The position numbers and the translations under genes are program-made. DNA of 64,000 nucleotides from Stramonita haemastoma (taxonomy: Eukaryota > Mollusca > Gastropoda > Neogastropoda > Muricidae): positions 66,700,071 through 66,764,070 of the forward strand of contig CM060322.1 of assembly GCA_030674155.1 (NCBI GenBank). The letters are read 5' to 3'. This document shows positions 44,013 to 55,309 of this stretch, in pieces (within the stretch, counting starts at the first letter, position 1; every line of letters starts with the position of its first letter). Under the pieces are notes generated by a model. That model made no database searches, was not told the origin of the DNA, and saw only the letters and a list, made by a program, of their open reading frames with translations.

Positions 44013-44581
44013 AATATATTATACTTTCTTTTTTGTTTGGGTTGCTCTCCTCACTGCTGTCTCCTCTCAATCTTCATCTATTTTATTATAAATAGTTGAT
44101 CTGTTTTGACATTAATGTTCAGGTCAGTTGAGGACTGTGCGTTTGTTAAATACATATCTATTTCTTTTGTTTAATTAACCAGTTCCCTGCCTGTAGGATG
44201 TCAGTTAATATCCTAATTTGGTGTTTTTTTTTCAGATTTTTCATAAGTTCATGTCTGGTGCTAGAGTGAAAATTTCCTGTCTCTCTCTGCCTCTCTCTCT
44301 CTCTGGCAATAAAATAATCCCTCTTGTGTTCTGTTATACAGTTTCACTTAAATATAAGGCATATATTTCCCTTGACATAAACCCTATCGGTGACATTTGC
44401 ACGCACCTGTGTGCGTGTGCCTGTAAATCATTATACCATAGCTTTTTTTGGTTTTTTTTTACATAAATGTTGTGCACAATTTTCTTTTCATTTAAAAGTG
44501 AGACATGTGTTTTACACGATTTGCTGTTGGCAGTACTTTTTCTCCATTGTCATGATATTGGCTAAGTTTCACACACTGATC

Positions 44582-44690
44582 CCCACAGATGACAATATTT
44601 ACAAAACTGCATACACGCAGAGACTGGATGAAAAAAAAGCACATGATTGCTTATTCCATTATCCTCGAGATAAAAGAATAAATAAATAAA
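44582..44690 (+). mobile_element. F1 SINE tail in tandem unit 3
   Basis: CACAGATGACAATATTTACA to GATAAAAGAATAAATAAATA. Confidence 0.82.
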
Positions 44691-45129
44691 TAACAACAGT
44701 TCAATGGGAAAAGAAACCTTGGGCCAACATCCTAGTGAACAGTGGATTTGGCATCCAGTGACTTATTACCTCCCTTGGTCTGTCCAAACCTGCTATCTTG
44801 GGGACAACAGCCTTTTTTCCACACCTCTCCTTTTTCCTGCACTTTGTCTTTTCTATTTTCTACTGTTTTCATTCTGATAATCTAGGCCTAAAATATCAAG
44901 GCCATTCCTCCTTAAGGATACCAAAGGTTTTATCCTGAGTAATGGAATACATCAACTGTCTTTTATTTTAACAAATCAATTCACTTTCGAAATCACTGTT
45001 GATTTAAAAAAATTTTTTTTTTACAAATATATATTTTTAAGCATGTATGTGTATATATATACTATATCTATATGTTTTATATATCCATCAAAATAACAGT
45101 GTATGCTTGAGTATGCACCTGAGAGGAAG

Positions 45130-45179
45130 ATGGAGAGAGAGAGGGGGAGAGAGAGGGGGGAGAGAGAGAGAGAAGAGAG

Positions 45180-45228
<49 letters not shown>

Positions 45229-45247
45229 GTGTGTGTGTGTGTGTGTG
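45130..45247. repeat. (GA)n and (GT)n microsatellite
   Basis: GA with G-run interruptions to 45228, then GT to 45247. Confidence 0.95.
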
Positions 45248-45454
45248 GTACGCTTTATCTAAAGTACCAGTTAATGAATAAGTGTAAACTGTGATGGGTG
45301 AAGAGTAGAAAGGGTGTTTGTTGAATGGTTTTTTTTTTATATTTTTTTTTTGGAAAAGGTTTTTGTTATGTTCTGCATTTTAATGTAGGAATACTAATAC
45401 CGGTAATATATGCATTGATTATGCTGGTGAGATATTCTATTAGATGTGTTTAAA

Positions 45455-45554
45455 NNNNNNNNNNNNNNNNNNNNNNNNNNNNNNNNNNNNNNNNNNNNNN
45501 NNNNNNNNNNNNNNNNNNNNNNNNNNNNNNNNNNNNNNNNNNNNNNNNNNNNNN
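45455..45554. other. Scaffold gap (100 N)
   Basis: Exactly 100 N, the same length as the first gap. It marks the start of contig 3. Confidence 0.99.
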
Positions 45555-45658
45555 AACAAAAAGTAACAGAAACCATTATCAGTAGATTGACATGTCACTC
45601 CCCCCCCTCCCCCATACCACTCCACCCCCCCCTCCCCCCAATACACACACAGAGTAAG

Positions 45659-45903
45659 TCATTCAGATGAGACTATACACCAAAGCACGATGTGCGAACA
45701 CATGCAGGCCACTGTGTGTCGGTAGGACCGGATGACAAAATCATTAAAAAAAAACCAGCATGTACACCATCCCTGAAGGAAAAAAAAAAAAAGGGTAGGC
45801 GCTGCACTTGTGGTGACACGCTCTCCCCAGGGAAATCAGCCCGAATTTCACGCAGAGAAATCTGCTGTGACATTAAGTGGTAGTAAAATAAATAAAATAA
45901 AGA
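45659..45903 (+). mobile_element. F2 SINE without head, shortened
   Basis: ATTCAGATGAGACTATACAC, GGTAGGACCGGATGACAAAA, GCAGAGAAATCTGCTGTGAC and AAATAAATAAAATAAA. The AACATCTTGCGCACACG part is deleted. Confidence 0.78.
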
Positions 45904-46024
45904 ATAATTACCTCTGCCACAGTCCTGACTCTCTTCCTCCCAGTCCTGTCCTCCACTATCTCCACACACCGACCTTGCAACTCACAGAATGAACTGTATG
46001 TATACATACATCCATACATGGTAT

Positions 46025-46195
46025 GGATCGGTGGTCTAAGTGGTAACGCGCCTTGCCTAGAAAGCAAAAAGTCTGGGTCGGAGTGTGCGGTGGTTCAGAC
46101 CCCATTTGGGCCCAGAATTTTCTGGGAGAGCAGCCCAAATTTCGTGCAGAGAAATCTGCTGTGACATAAAGTGGTACAAAATACAAATGTACCCA
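46025..46195 (+). mobile_element. F5 SINE: head joined directly to the F2 3' body
   Basis: GGTGGTCTAAGTGGTAACGC, GCCTTGCCTAGAAAGC, GGTGGTTCAGACCCC and CATTTGGGCCCAGAATTTT, then CTGGGAGAGCAGCCC and GCAGAGAAATCTGCTGTGAC. The middle block present in the copy at 373-803 is absent. Confidence 0.72.
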
Positions 46196-46202
46196 ATGTC
46201 CA

Positions 46203-46437
46203 TAACTCTCCCACAAGTCTTTTGGATGAGACTATAAACCGAGGTCATATGTGAATGTACGCAGAACATCTTGCGCACATGTTATATCCTGTTCTGTTTT
46301 TCAAAAGAGTAGGCCACTGTGCGCCAGTGGGAACTGATGACAAAATTTACAAAACTGGATGCACATGGGGACTGGATGCAAAAAAAGTACATGCGTACTT
46401 ATTCCATTAGCCTCGATATAAAAGAAATAATTTAAAT
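46203..46437 (+). mobile_element. F1 SINE, headless
   Basis: CCCACAAGTCTTTTGGATGA to CGATATAAAAGAAATAATTT. Confidence 0.8.
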
Positions 46438-46485
46438 AAACAACATCTGCAGCATATCACCCCCCCCCCCCCGTTCCCCAAACCC

Positions 46486-46720
46486 AGGTTCGATTCGGTC
46501 GAGATTTTTCTCTTGGAGTTAACATCAGTGCTGACTCCACTCTCCCCAAAAGTCCTTTGGATGAGACTTTAAACCGAGATCCCATGTGCAAACGCACGCA
46601 GAACATCTTGCGCACACGTTAAATCCTGTTCCACTTTTTGTAAGAGTAGGCCATCATGTGCCGGTGGAAACGACATTTACAAAACAGCATACACACGGGG
46701 ACTGGGTGTAAACAATAAAA
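46486..46720 (+). mobile_element. F1 SINE lacking box A
   Basis: It begins CCCAGGTTCGATTCGGTCGA (box B), then GTTAACATCAGTGCTGACTC and the central domain, and fades into a CA array at GGTGTAAACAATAAAACACA. Confidence 0.82.
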
Positions 46721-46915
46721 CACACACCATACCCACACACATGCCCATGCGCACACACATGCACACACACTCATACACCACACACACACACAAAACACAC
46801 ACACTCGGACACACACAAACACACACACATGCCCATGCGCATACACATGCACACACTCGCACACACTCATACACCACACATAAACACACCACACAAAACA
46901 CACACACACAGAGAC
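46715..46915. repeat. CA-rich microsatellite field
   Basis: CA with ATGCCCATGCGCA and CTCATACACCA blocks, each present twice, so the field itself is tandemly duplicated (period about 88 bp). Confidence 0.9.
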
Positions 46916-47092
46916 CAAATCATAAAAATCACAACAACAAATAAAACAAAAACCCCCAATTTTTTTTTCTTTTCTGCTGCCTTGTCCTCTGTGACATCCT
47001 TGTACTGCTGTTCCCACACCGCTCATTACAATCTCCCCGCCACAGGCATATGCAGATTTGTTGTCCAAAACCAAAAAATGTGTAGACAGGGT

Positions 47093-47236
47093 TCAGTCTC
47101 AGCTGGTGTGTAGAAAGCCTTGGACATCACTCTGACCATCTGAATCTCTCCAGGATACTGATGTTCAGTCATAGCTGGTGTGTAGAAAGCCTTAAACATC
47201 ACTCTGACCATTCTGAATCTCTCCAGGATACTGACT
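47093..47236. repeat. 72-bp tandem pair
   Basis: TCAGTC(T/A)(C/T)AGCTGGTGTG, TAGAAAGCCTT and TGAATCTCTCCAGGATACTG occur twice. Confidence 0.85.
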
Positions 47237-47244
47237 GCACTGAC

Positions 47245-47465
47245 TCTCTCCTCAATCCTCGTGGCCCCGCTGAGGGGGCATAAGGCACAGACAGACAAGG
47301 GACCTCCAGGCAGTCCTTTCTTGGGTGAGCCACGCAACTCATTCCAGATTTTTCCCATTATCTTCATTTCCTCCTCCACAGTCCTTCTCCAGATCCCAGG
47401 GGTCGGCCTCTGTTTCGCTTCGCTTTCGCTGTTTGCTTGCTTTGAACAAGGGCTGCTATTATTAG
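47245..47465 (-). pseudogene. RTE-like LINE, ORF2 C-terminal fragment
   Basis: The minus strand reads RRTVEEEMKIMGKIWNELR. In the next frame it continues with a TAWRSLV-like end and GHED. It matches 11555-11720 at nucleotide level in opposite orientation. The Gln/Ser/Lys-rich part upstream (KQANSESEAKQR) replaces the usual GRHPxEALSWAPPGKR. Confidence 0.72.
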
Positions 47466-47479
47466 CCATACTGCCCCCC

Positions 47480-47689
47480 CCCCCCCCAAAAAAAAAAAAC
47501 AACAAAAAAACAAATACCTTCAATGGTAACCACTTTCCCAGGCTAGTGATTTCTCCCTACACCCCCCCCCCCCCCCCCCACATAAAAACTGCCTTCCCAG
47601 GCTACAAGTTCTTGCCCCACCCCAAAAAAAGTTGCCTTCCTAGTCTAACCAGTTCTCTCCTATCAGTGAAAACAGTCCTGCCAGACTTA
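47480..47689. other. C- and A-homopolymer patch
   Basis: CCCCCCCCCCCCCCAAAAAA near 47475 and C runs near 47563. CTTCCCAGGCTA recurs three times with about 60-bp spacing. No gene. Confidence 0.6.
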
Positions 47690-47793
47690 CAGGAACAGAT
47701 GACATTTATAAAACTGCATACACACAGGGACTGGATGTAAAAAAGCACAAGAGTGCTTATCCCATTATCCTCGATATAAAAGAATAAAATAAA
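47690..47793 (+). mobile_element. F1 SINE tail
   Basis: GGAACAGATGACATTTATAA to CGATATAAAAGAATAAAATA. Confidence 0.82.
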
Positions 47794-47949
47794 TTTAAAA
47801 ATATAAAAATGAATAAAGAGGCTAAGCTACACAGAAAGGACAGGAGTTGGGCTTTGGTTTTCTTGGGGCTACTAGAGACACTAGCCCTAGGGAGCACTTT
47901 CTAGGCAGTGGCAGCTTATCCCACTCCCTGGCTATGACCCCTTTGGCAA

Positions 47950-48137
47950 CCACAGCGCACAAATCCAAGACCACTCAGTCAATAACGCTATATTTAGCGC
48001 GCCCTTTCCTTTCACTTAGTCCAAGTGTGGTCAGTTCCCGCTATAAATAGCACCGCCTGGCCCCATCTGGGCTGGGATGGGATGGATGAATTAGCAGCTG
48101 AGAGGAGTTGAAAGTGGGAGAAACTGACAGCTGTGCA
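47950..48137 (+). promoter_or_regulatory. 185-bp block with TATA box, copy 1
   Basis: CCACAGCGCACAAATCCA, ATTTAGCGCGCCCTTTCCTT, TCCAAGTGTGGTCAGTTCC, then CTATAAATAG at 48041-48050, and downstream ATTAGCAGCTGAGAGGAG, TTGAAAGTGGG and AAACTGACAGCTGTG. A second copy lies at 50500-50682. The TATA box, its 20-25 upstream bases and the downstream block are conserved between copies, while the sequence outside is not. It could be a duplicated promoter, a solo LTR-like piece or another repeat. No coding region follows. Confidence 0.4.
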
Positions 48138-48235
48138 GCCACCAGCCACAACAGATGACCAGCTGTTTAAACAGGGTGCAGCATGTTCTGGAGGACCTTC
48201 AGGGAGAGAGAAGCGTACCAGCGCATGTGTACAAC

Positions 48236-48239
48236 ACAC

Positions 48240-48270
<31 letters not shown>

Positions 48271-48595
48271 CACACAATACAGACACACAAACAACAATAC
48301 AACTACGACACCATACTCCCCCCCCTACCCCCCCGCCCCCCACCTCTCTCCCTCATTTACACACATACTCTCTCTGCGTCTCTTCTTACTTATGTGAATC
48401 TCGTAACACTGATGTAGACAAGACATCAGATTAATACTACCATTACTACTTCTTCTATTATCATACTTTACTACCATTACTACTGCTGCAGCTACCACTA
48501 CTACCATTACCACCCCAACCACTGCTCTACACACACTCACACAACACACACACGCCACACACACATGCACACACACACACACACTCGTTCACTCA
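48236..48595. repeat. CA microsatellites with ACT/ACC-rich stretch
   Basis: CA at 48236-48270 and 48528-48590. Between them are C runs and TACTACCATTACTACT-type triplets (48435-48520). Confidence 0.88.
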
Positions 48596-48599
48596 CTGT

Positions 48600-49160
48600 C
48601 ACTTTTCCACTTCACTCTAAGGCTCTATCCATATTTTCCTACAAGTCACAACCAACACACAAAGGACAGGGGTGGGGTTAGACAGGATGGCTGAAAGAAA
48701 AAGGAGAGAAACTCAGAAGAACTGGAGAGCCACAGTATACACTGCAGACCTGTCCTTAGTACTGTCAGTCACAGACAGTGCTGGATAAAGGAGTGCTGTG
48801 AAAACCTTGCAGAAACACAACATGCAAAGACTGCTGTCCTACAAAAGAGATTTCCCAACAGAAGCACAAAGAAGAAAACTTTCACTGAAACTGGAGCAGA
48901 AACATCCTAAACTTGGAAAGTCTTAACTTTCAAAGCTGAGAGGATGTTTGCCGTATGAAGCCAACAAATAGAGTTACAATTCTGAAGCAGACAGGAAATG
49001 TGGAGAATAGTCAGGATGACACAAACAATCAACACTCCTATACAATGGGATGACAGTCAACCTTTCAAAGCCACATGTCTACCACAAAGAGAGAGGGGAA
49101 AAATCTGGAAAGATTCCCATTTGACAACCCAACAAACAGAACAATAAAGAGCTGGCTACC
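48600..49160. other. No feature recognised
   Basis: Mixed A-rich sequence without stable frames or repeats. Confidence 0.5.
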
Positions 49161-49380
49161 TGTATCACTGCAAACACAAAGGAATATGGACATTGACTAG
49201 GACTTCCCTGTACCAACAACTTGTATCACTACAAACACAAAGCAACATGGACACTGCCTAGGATTTCCTGTAACAACACTTGTATCATACAAACACAAGA
49301 ATAGATACTGACTGATTTCTTACCAAAACTTGTATCACTAAAACACAATGACTGACTAGGACTTCCCTGTACCAAGGCTT
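49161..49380. repeat. About 60-bp tandem repeat, four copies, shrinking
   Basis: TGTATCACT(G/A)CAAACACAAA starts at 49161, 49222, 49281 (decayed) and 49331 (decayed). GACTTCCCTGTACCAA closes most units. The last two units have lost 10 or so bases in scattered single deletions. Confidence 0.8.
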
Positions 49381-50031
49381 TCTATTTCTGCCAGCACCCC
49401 ACTCAGCCCCTCCATTCATAGCAGACCTGCAGTGCCTCACTCACCTTGCAGGCACAGTTTTAGACTAAAGGCTTACCCAGGTTTTTGGCCGTCTTCAATG
49501 CACCCACACTACTTACTTTAGGAGGACAGAATACAGCAGTAAAGGAAATCTAAAGCTAAAGAAATTTTATACAGGTACATTTCCTCTTAGTTTGGTTATA
49601 AAAAAAAAACATCTTGGAAAATCAGTCTGGATCAAGAAGAAAATAGCATGAAATTGAAGGGTAGATAGTAGGTATGAGGAATGAAGCTTGTGTCTATGAT
49701 GCCCAGAACATTCAAAGTAAAGCGATATCTGCAGAGTTGATCCAACCTGGCTTCTTATAGATATAAGAGTTATTGGGCCTGGAAAAGTGTGACTACATAT
49801 TTTAGAACCCAAACTTGTAAAACAAAGTGGGGGAGGGGGAGATAAAACACTGACAGTTATCAAATGAACACAATTTCTGAAAAGTCACAGAGACTTGGTC
49901 TTGAAATGTCACTTTTCCCAGGTGAGTCTACATGTCATTTCACCAGCTACCAACCGTCTTCAAGAATTTTTAGCCTGAAATAATCAGGTGCTAACAACCC
50001 CCTACCCCCACCCCCCAAAAAAAATCCATGA
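49381..50031. other. No feature recognised
   Basis: No motif or repeat that I can name. Confidence 0.5.
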
Positions 50032-50277
50032 GTATTTGTTGAATGTTTTCACATTTCTGATTAATGTCTATTATATACAAGTATGTTGTTGAATGTGTTC
50101 ACATTTCTGATTAATGTCTATTATCTACAGTGTGTTGTTGAATGTGTTCACATTTCTGATCAATGTCTATTATCTACAGGTATGTTGTTGATTGTGTTCA
50201 CTTTTTTAAACACTCTCTACCATCTACGAGTATGTTGTGGAATGTTTTCCTGTTTCTGAACACTCTTTATCATCTAC
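50032..50277. repeat. 49-bp tandem repeat, five copies
   Basis: GTATGTTGTTGAATGTGTTC, ACATTTCTGATTAATGTCTA and TTATCTACA recur with 48-50-bp spacing. The last two units are diverged. Confidence 0.9.
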
Positions 50278-50499
50278 TCATTTTGACTCCTGGTCAGCTT
50301 TCTGTGAGGTCCTCCATGCTGACGTGAACACAGGACCATACCAAGCCACAGTGTGCACCATCTAGCTGAGGTCACCCACCACAACACCGGTCTGATAACA
50401 CACATCTATTCCAAACATTCCCATCTTTGACAAAATAACCTCTTCAAACACATGGGTAAGGCAAAAGAAAAAGAGAGCATAAGGCTAAACAGACTGAAT

Positions 50500-50682
50500 C
50501 CCACAGCGCACAAATCCAACTTCACTCAGTCAAGAGTGCTAAATTTAGCGTGCCTTTCCTTTTATATGGTCCAAGTGTGGTGGGTTCCTGCTATAAATAG
50601 CACCAGCTGACCCCACCTAGACTGAGATAGATTAATTAGCAGCGGAGATGAGCTGAAAGTGGGCAAACTGACAGCTGTGATC
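50500..50682 (+). promoter_or_regulatory. 185-bp block with TATA box, copy 2
   Basis: CCACAGCGCACAAATCCA, AAATTTAGCGTGCC, GGTCCAAGTGTGGTGGGTTC, CTATAAATAG at 50591-50600, TTAATTAGCAGCGGAGATGA and GGGCAAACTGACAGCTGTG. The TATA boxes of the two copies are exactly 2550 bp apart. Confidence 0.4.
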
Positions 50683-50689
50683 CAACAAT

Positions 50690-51704
50690 GACTAATTAAT
50701 AATTAGATTCTTCATAGTCTTCAGAGAAAAAGAGAGCAGCTTTAGAAAGGTATGATAAAAGAATAGAGTAGAAACGTCCTGAGTGCTACACAGTCCTGTT
50801 TCTATTTCTACAGTGCTACATAGTCATGTACCTCTGTTTAAACCACTGCAGAATACATGTGGCTAAGTCACACTACCAATTCTATTCAGTCACTGCAGGT
50901 ACAACTTCATGTCCACTGTGTGTAGTATCACTATTAAACCAGTCAGTCAGGCAGTATGGCTGTGACTTTGGGGGAACAAAGACCAAATTCAGCAACATCT
51001 TTAACGTCACATGTCAAACAGAGTTTGTCTTTTTCTCTTCTTCACTTTGTGCAGTCAAATGTGTTTAGGCTTCAATTACCTTTTCAAACGACATTTTCTT
51101 GAAGACAGATAATTTTGATGACAAGGGAAGCTAGTCCATTATATTTCATTATGATATACGGCTTTTATCAACATGTTTTAGACTGTGGCCAGCTTAGCTG
51201 GAAGAAGGAAAACTGACACCGCTTAAAGGACTGTCCAGTTTGGCTTTGTTGAGGGAATCTTGTGCAATGATGGGGAGGCCAGGCATGGCTGAGACTACAT
51301 ACTTTTTTTCTGAAAAAAGAAAATGAAGCAGCTGAAGAAAATCAGGAAGACCACTTTAGCTTGCAAACTTCTCGCTGAAAGATGATGATAGTTGTCACTA
51401 GGAAAGAATGAGTATCACCAGAAAAACAGAGAAAGGAGCATGGAGTGAACAGGTATAGGCATGATTTCCAACTCTGATCAGAAAATGAATCCCTTAATGG
51501 AGAAGCCAACAAAGAGAAAATCAAAGCCAACAAGGAGAAAATCCAAAGCCAACAGAGAAACAAGCACAGGGGAAAATCCAGCTTGCAGGTGACTGACTCT
51601 GTCCTTAGGAACATGCTGAACTTGAACATGTATAGAGGACATGCAGCTAACAAGAAAGACTGTGTTTCTACCTGGCAGTGTATGCCAGTTGAGACACTCA
51701 TAGG
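50690..51704. other. No feature recognised
   Basis: A short GAGAAAATCAAAGCCAACA repeat near 51510-51560 (three units of about 22 bp). Nothing else. Confidence 0.5.
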
Positions 51705-51860
51705 CATATATTATATATATTATTTATTATATATTATATATATATTATATATATATTATTATGATTATATATATATATATATTTATTATATATATTTTAT
51801 TTTTATACATATATATTATATGTGTATGTGTGTGTGTGTGCATGGTGTGTGTATACATGT
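51705..51860. repeat. (TA)n-rich and (TG)n stretch
   Basis: TATATATTAT units to about 51820, then TG dinucleotides. Confidence 0.92.
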
Positions 51861-52149
51861 ATGCACATGAGTGTGCAAGTCTTCATTGCAGTATGCACAA
51901 ATGTTCTTGGTGAGAAATGAAAGTCTCATCCAATATTTTCCTGCAATTACACAATTTTACCTGAAAAAAAACACGCTTCCTTATGTTCAAAGCATATTGC
52001 TGACCAAAACACAACCCCGGTGATAAACCCCCACCTCCAAAGACCCTCCAGCACCACAGGATCACCCCCTCAGAACTATCAAACAAGGACCACAAACTAA
52101 CCCTCAAGGCATCGCAAGTCCATCCCCCCACCTCCCCTTAAGTTTCTCT

Positions 52150-52270
52150 GTGTGTGTATGTGTGTTTGTGTGTGTGCATGCTGTGTGTGTGAATGTGTGT
52201 GTGTGAATGTGTGTATTCGGGTAGTAGTGTGTGTATGCTCATGCTTGTGCATGTTTGTGTGTACACAAAC
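52150..52270. repeat. GT-rich microsatellite
   Basis: GT with ATGTGTGTGTGA units. Confidence 0.9.
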
Positions 52271-53475
52271 ACGACCCCAAACATTTTCCCTGGAGCCTCT
52301 GGCCAGGCGCCATTTTCTTAAGAACACGACAGGAGCTTTCTCGAGCCTGAGAGTTGGTAAGCTTGCGGTACTTGCTCTCTTTTAGTGCTCTTGCTTGACG
52401 TTTCTGACCATTACATTGGGAAGAGGACAGGCTTTTCAGCCCGGACTTTTCAGCCACCCATATCACTACTATGGGGCTTGCCCTCATCCTGGGGTGAGTA
52501 GGTGGTGGTGTGAGGGTGGGGGTGAGGCAGGTAGGTATGAGTGTATGCATGCCTGCGTGCATGTGTGCGCATACTGATGCATGGGTGAGTGCAAATCTGT
52601 GGGGTGTGACTGCGTACTAAAAAGGACTTTCATGCCTTGAGTGAAGGTTTTATGAATCCCCATTTAATAACCCTGAAAGAAATGAATTCCAAGTTGCTTT
52701 TAGGTGTAAGGGAGTGTGGCTTACCACAGGGGTTTACTGCTGACAAATGTGTCTCTTCAACACTGGGTTCTGAAAATGAATTTTGAAGTCTAGCAAAGGA
52801 AAAAAATGTAATCCTAAGATTAATCTTCTCTCTCTCTCTGATAGTAGGGGTTTTTTTTTAAAGATAAAGTCATTCTACCTAATCTTTTACCACCAATATA
52901 ATAAATTTAGTCATCTATCTCTCTTTTAATCTCTTCTGCATCCATAATTTCTCAACATATGTGCTTATATATGTGTGTATATGCGTATGCGTACATGTGT
53001 GTGTCTTTACATGGTAAGGGTTTTGGGGGTTGGGGTGGGGGTGGAGGGAGAGGTTTGTAAACTGGTAAGTTTACACAGACATGACTACTGAAATCCATGT
53101 GTTGACATTCTCTTCAGATTGATACGTGGATGAAACAAGGTGATGATACAGAAGAGAGCTAATCAGATCAAAAACTGAAAGAAAGAAATATCCAATGATA
53201 TGATCCACTGAAACTTCCCCACAAATGTCACAGTAAACAAACACTAACCCTTGTCAAGCATCTGCTGACTTTCAGTAAACTGGGAAAGTGTAATGACTTA
53301 GACACTGGGAACTACATATGACTTCATTAAGAAGATTGGGAAATGTGTCAGGAAAACTGGGAGATGTGTAATAATGACCTAGAGAAAAGCCAGTCACAAA
53401 TCTTTTAAGGAAATACTGAGCAAGCTTGGCAGAAAGGACTAGTCCCTGCACTGTGAAGTGACAGAAGGCATCACA
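52271..53475. other. No gene recognised
   Basis: No coding motif. If contig 3 is an alternate haplotype, the reverse complement of this stretch is what would follow contig 1 beyond the gap at 21004. Confidence 0.45.
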
Positions 53476-53819
53476 GAAAATGAACACAACAGTCTACACT
53501 GAGTAAGCATGCAGTCTGATCCCTGTCTGGCTTCCCCGTTACACAAAATTTACCAAAACGGAGAGGGGGGGGGGGGGGATGTTTTTACATTTACAATACT
53601 ACATGTTATAGACATATTTGAATCAGAATGTTGCATAGTGATATAATATAGTCTACATTTAAAATGCTACAGTCGTAATTATACCTTCAACAGTTTGAAG
53701 TATTGCATAATCACAATAACAATGTCTCTAAGTCTAAAATACTACACTGCCATACAATTAAATTAAAAGTGCTACAGTTGTGTATCTACGATAACAAGAT
53801 CCAATTATGTGTCTGGAGT

Positions 53820-53985
53820 CAAGTGGCATAGTCGTGTATTAAGGTTCAAGTGCTACAGACATGTATTTAGGTTCAAGTGGCATAGTCATGTATTAAAGTT
53901 CAAGTGCTACGGTCATGTATTAAGGTTCAAGTGGCATAGTCATGTATTAAGGTTCAAGTGCTACAGTCATGTTATCTAGGTTCAA
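53820..53985. repeat. 27-28-bp minisatellite, about six copies
   Basis: Units TTCAAGTG(G/C)(C/T)A, (T/C)A(G/C)(T/A)CATGTATTAAGG; the same family as 20340-20680 with about half the copies. Confidence 0.9.
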
Positions 53986-54187
53986 AGTGATGAAGAACTG
54001 GTGGAAGGAAATCAAAGGATGCCCAAAGGAATCTGTACCTAACCACAACACCCCACACCCCTCCTCAGAAAAACTGTGGCTGATGATGAACTAGAAAAAC
54101 TGTGACAAAAGAAATTTGAGCGGCCATGAACTATAACAACACATGTAGTAATATGGTAACAGATCTTAGTAGTACTAAAGTAGAGGG

Positions 54188-54275
54188 TGTGTGTGTGTGT
54201 GTCTGTGTGTCTGTGTGTGCAGGTGCACATGTGTGTGTGTGTTGCTTGGCGCGCGTGCGCGCGTGCGTGCGTGTG
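54188..54275. repeat. (GT)n and (GC)n microsatellite
   Basis: GT with C interruptions, then GCGCGTGCGCGCGTGCG. The counterpart of 20050-20130. Confidence 0.92.
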
Positions 54276-54589
54276 TCCCATAGACCAGCCAGTATCTAGA
54301 AAAAGCAACATCAAAACTACTATGACGGCCATTTAATGGCTTTTTACAGCCTCAATTTGTCATCTCCTGAACCTGAACATGAGTTAACAGCTCTCTGCCC
54401 ATGTCCATCTGGAGGTCAATTCAACAACTCTGTCATCCCTAACATCTGAAGACTGTCATCACTGACCAAAGCTTACTAAGACACAGCTTTGCACTTTAAA
54501 CAAACTGTTTCTTTACAGAGTATCTTTATTAAAAAAAAAAAATAATAATAATTCTAAACATTCAACAGCATACCTGTCAAAATGTCTTG

Positions 54590-54591
<2 letters not shown>

Positions 54592-54644
<53 letters not shown>

Positions 54645-54705
54645 GTGCGTGCGTGCGTGCGTGCGCGTTTCTCTCTCTGTGTCTGTCTCTGTGTCTGTGT
54701 GTGGT
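54592..54705. repeat. (TG)n microsatellite and TCTG-rich edge
   Basis: TG run then GCGTGCGTGC and TGTCTCTGTGTCTG. The counterpart of 19470-19690, shorter. Confidence 0.93.
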
Positions 54706-54904
54706 TTTTCTTTTAAATTTTCACAAATTAATTTATTTATTTTTAGTCCCTGATTCTTGCTAGCTAAAAATTCCATGACGGAGTTAACAGCTGGTGCCAA
54801 TGTCCTGCAGACTGCTGAAGAGAATTTCTGGTTCATACTGGACAGTCCTGATACTGAACAGTGCCCAGCCTGACCACACCCTGAAAAGTCATGAATACTT
54901 TAAA

Positions 54905-54906
<2 letters not shown>

Positions 54907-54944
<38 letters not shown>

Positions 54945-54952
54945 CAGCAAGA
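54907..54952. repeat. (TA)n, right arm only
   Basis: The left arm has a T run and no TA array at the matching point (about 19264-19275). Confidence 0.85.
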
Positions 54953-55309
54953 AATATACTGAAGTATTCAAATCCAGCTTCAAGGTAACTGAACATTTAA
55001 TCTATTCAAAAGGATTTTGCAGAACATGAATGTAACAGCTCCGAAGTATTTTAAATCCAAAAGCTAAGAAACAGAAATGATTATGTCTGCAACAATCCAA
55101 ATCAACTTGATTCCTAAAGAGAAAAGCCTGCCAGGTTCTACAACTGATCCAGGGGTAGGCCTCAGGGATTGAAAAAAACACACAAAAAACCCCCCCAGAG
55201 CACAAGCTGATATCAGACAAGTTGTTCTCAAACTAAAGAGGATTATGTGGGATGACAAAGAATTGAACAGAGGAGAAGGCGACTCAGTGCACAACACACA
55301 GGAGTTTTG

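Larger units (their letters stand above)
40330..44961 (+). repeat. Three tandem units of about 1.8, 1.6 and 1.3 kb
   Basis: Units start at GAACA(T/C)(G/A)TCTTG: 40330, 42111 and 43683. Landmarks repeat in order: GGCATTACATCATAATGTTG, GGTCAGTTGAGGA(T/C)TGTGCG, TTAACCAGTTCCCTGCCTGT, CTTGACATAAA(G/C)CCTAT, an F1 tail, GGAAAAGAAACCTTGGGCCA, AACCTGCTATCTTGGGGACA and GGCCATTCCTCC. Units 1 and 2 continue with GACGCTCC, ATCAATTTATAGTTATTGAC and GCCTTGATATTT; unit 3 stops before this, near 44961. Units 1 and 3 carry an F2/F5 3' fragment that unit 2 lacks. Recurring short open frames (for example TYYLPWSVQTCYLGDN) show no known domain. Confidence 0.88.
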
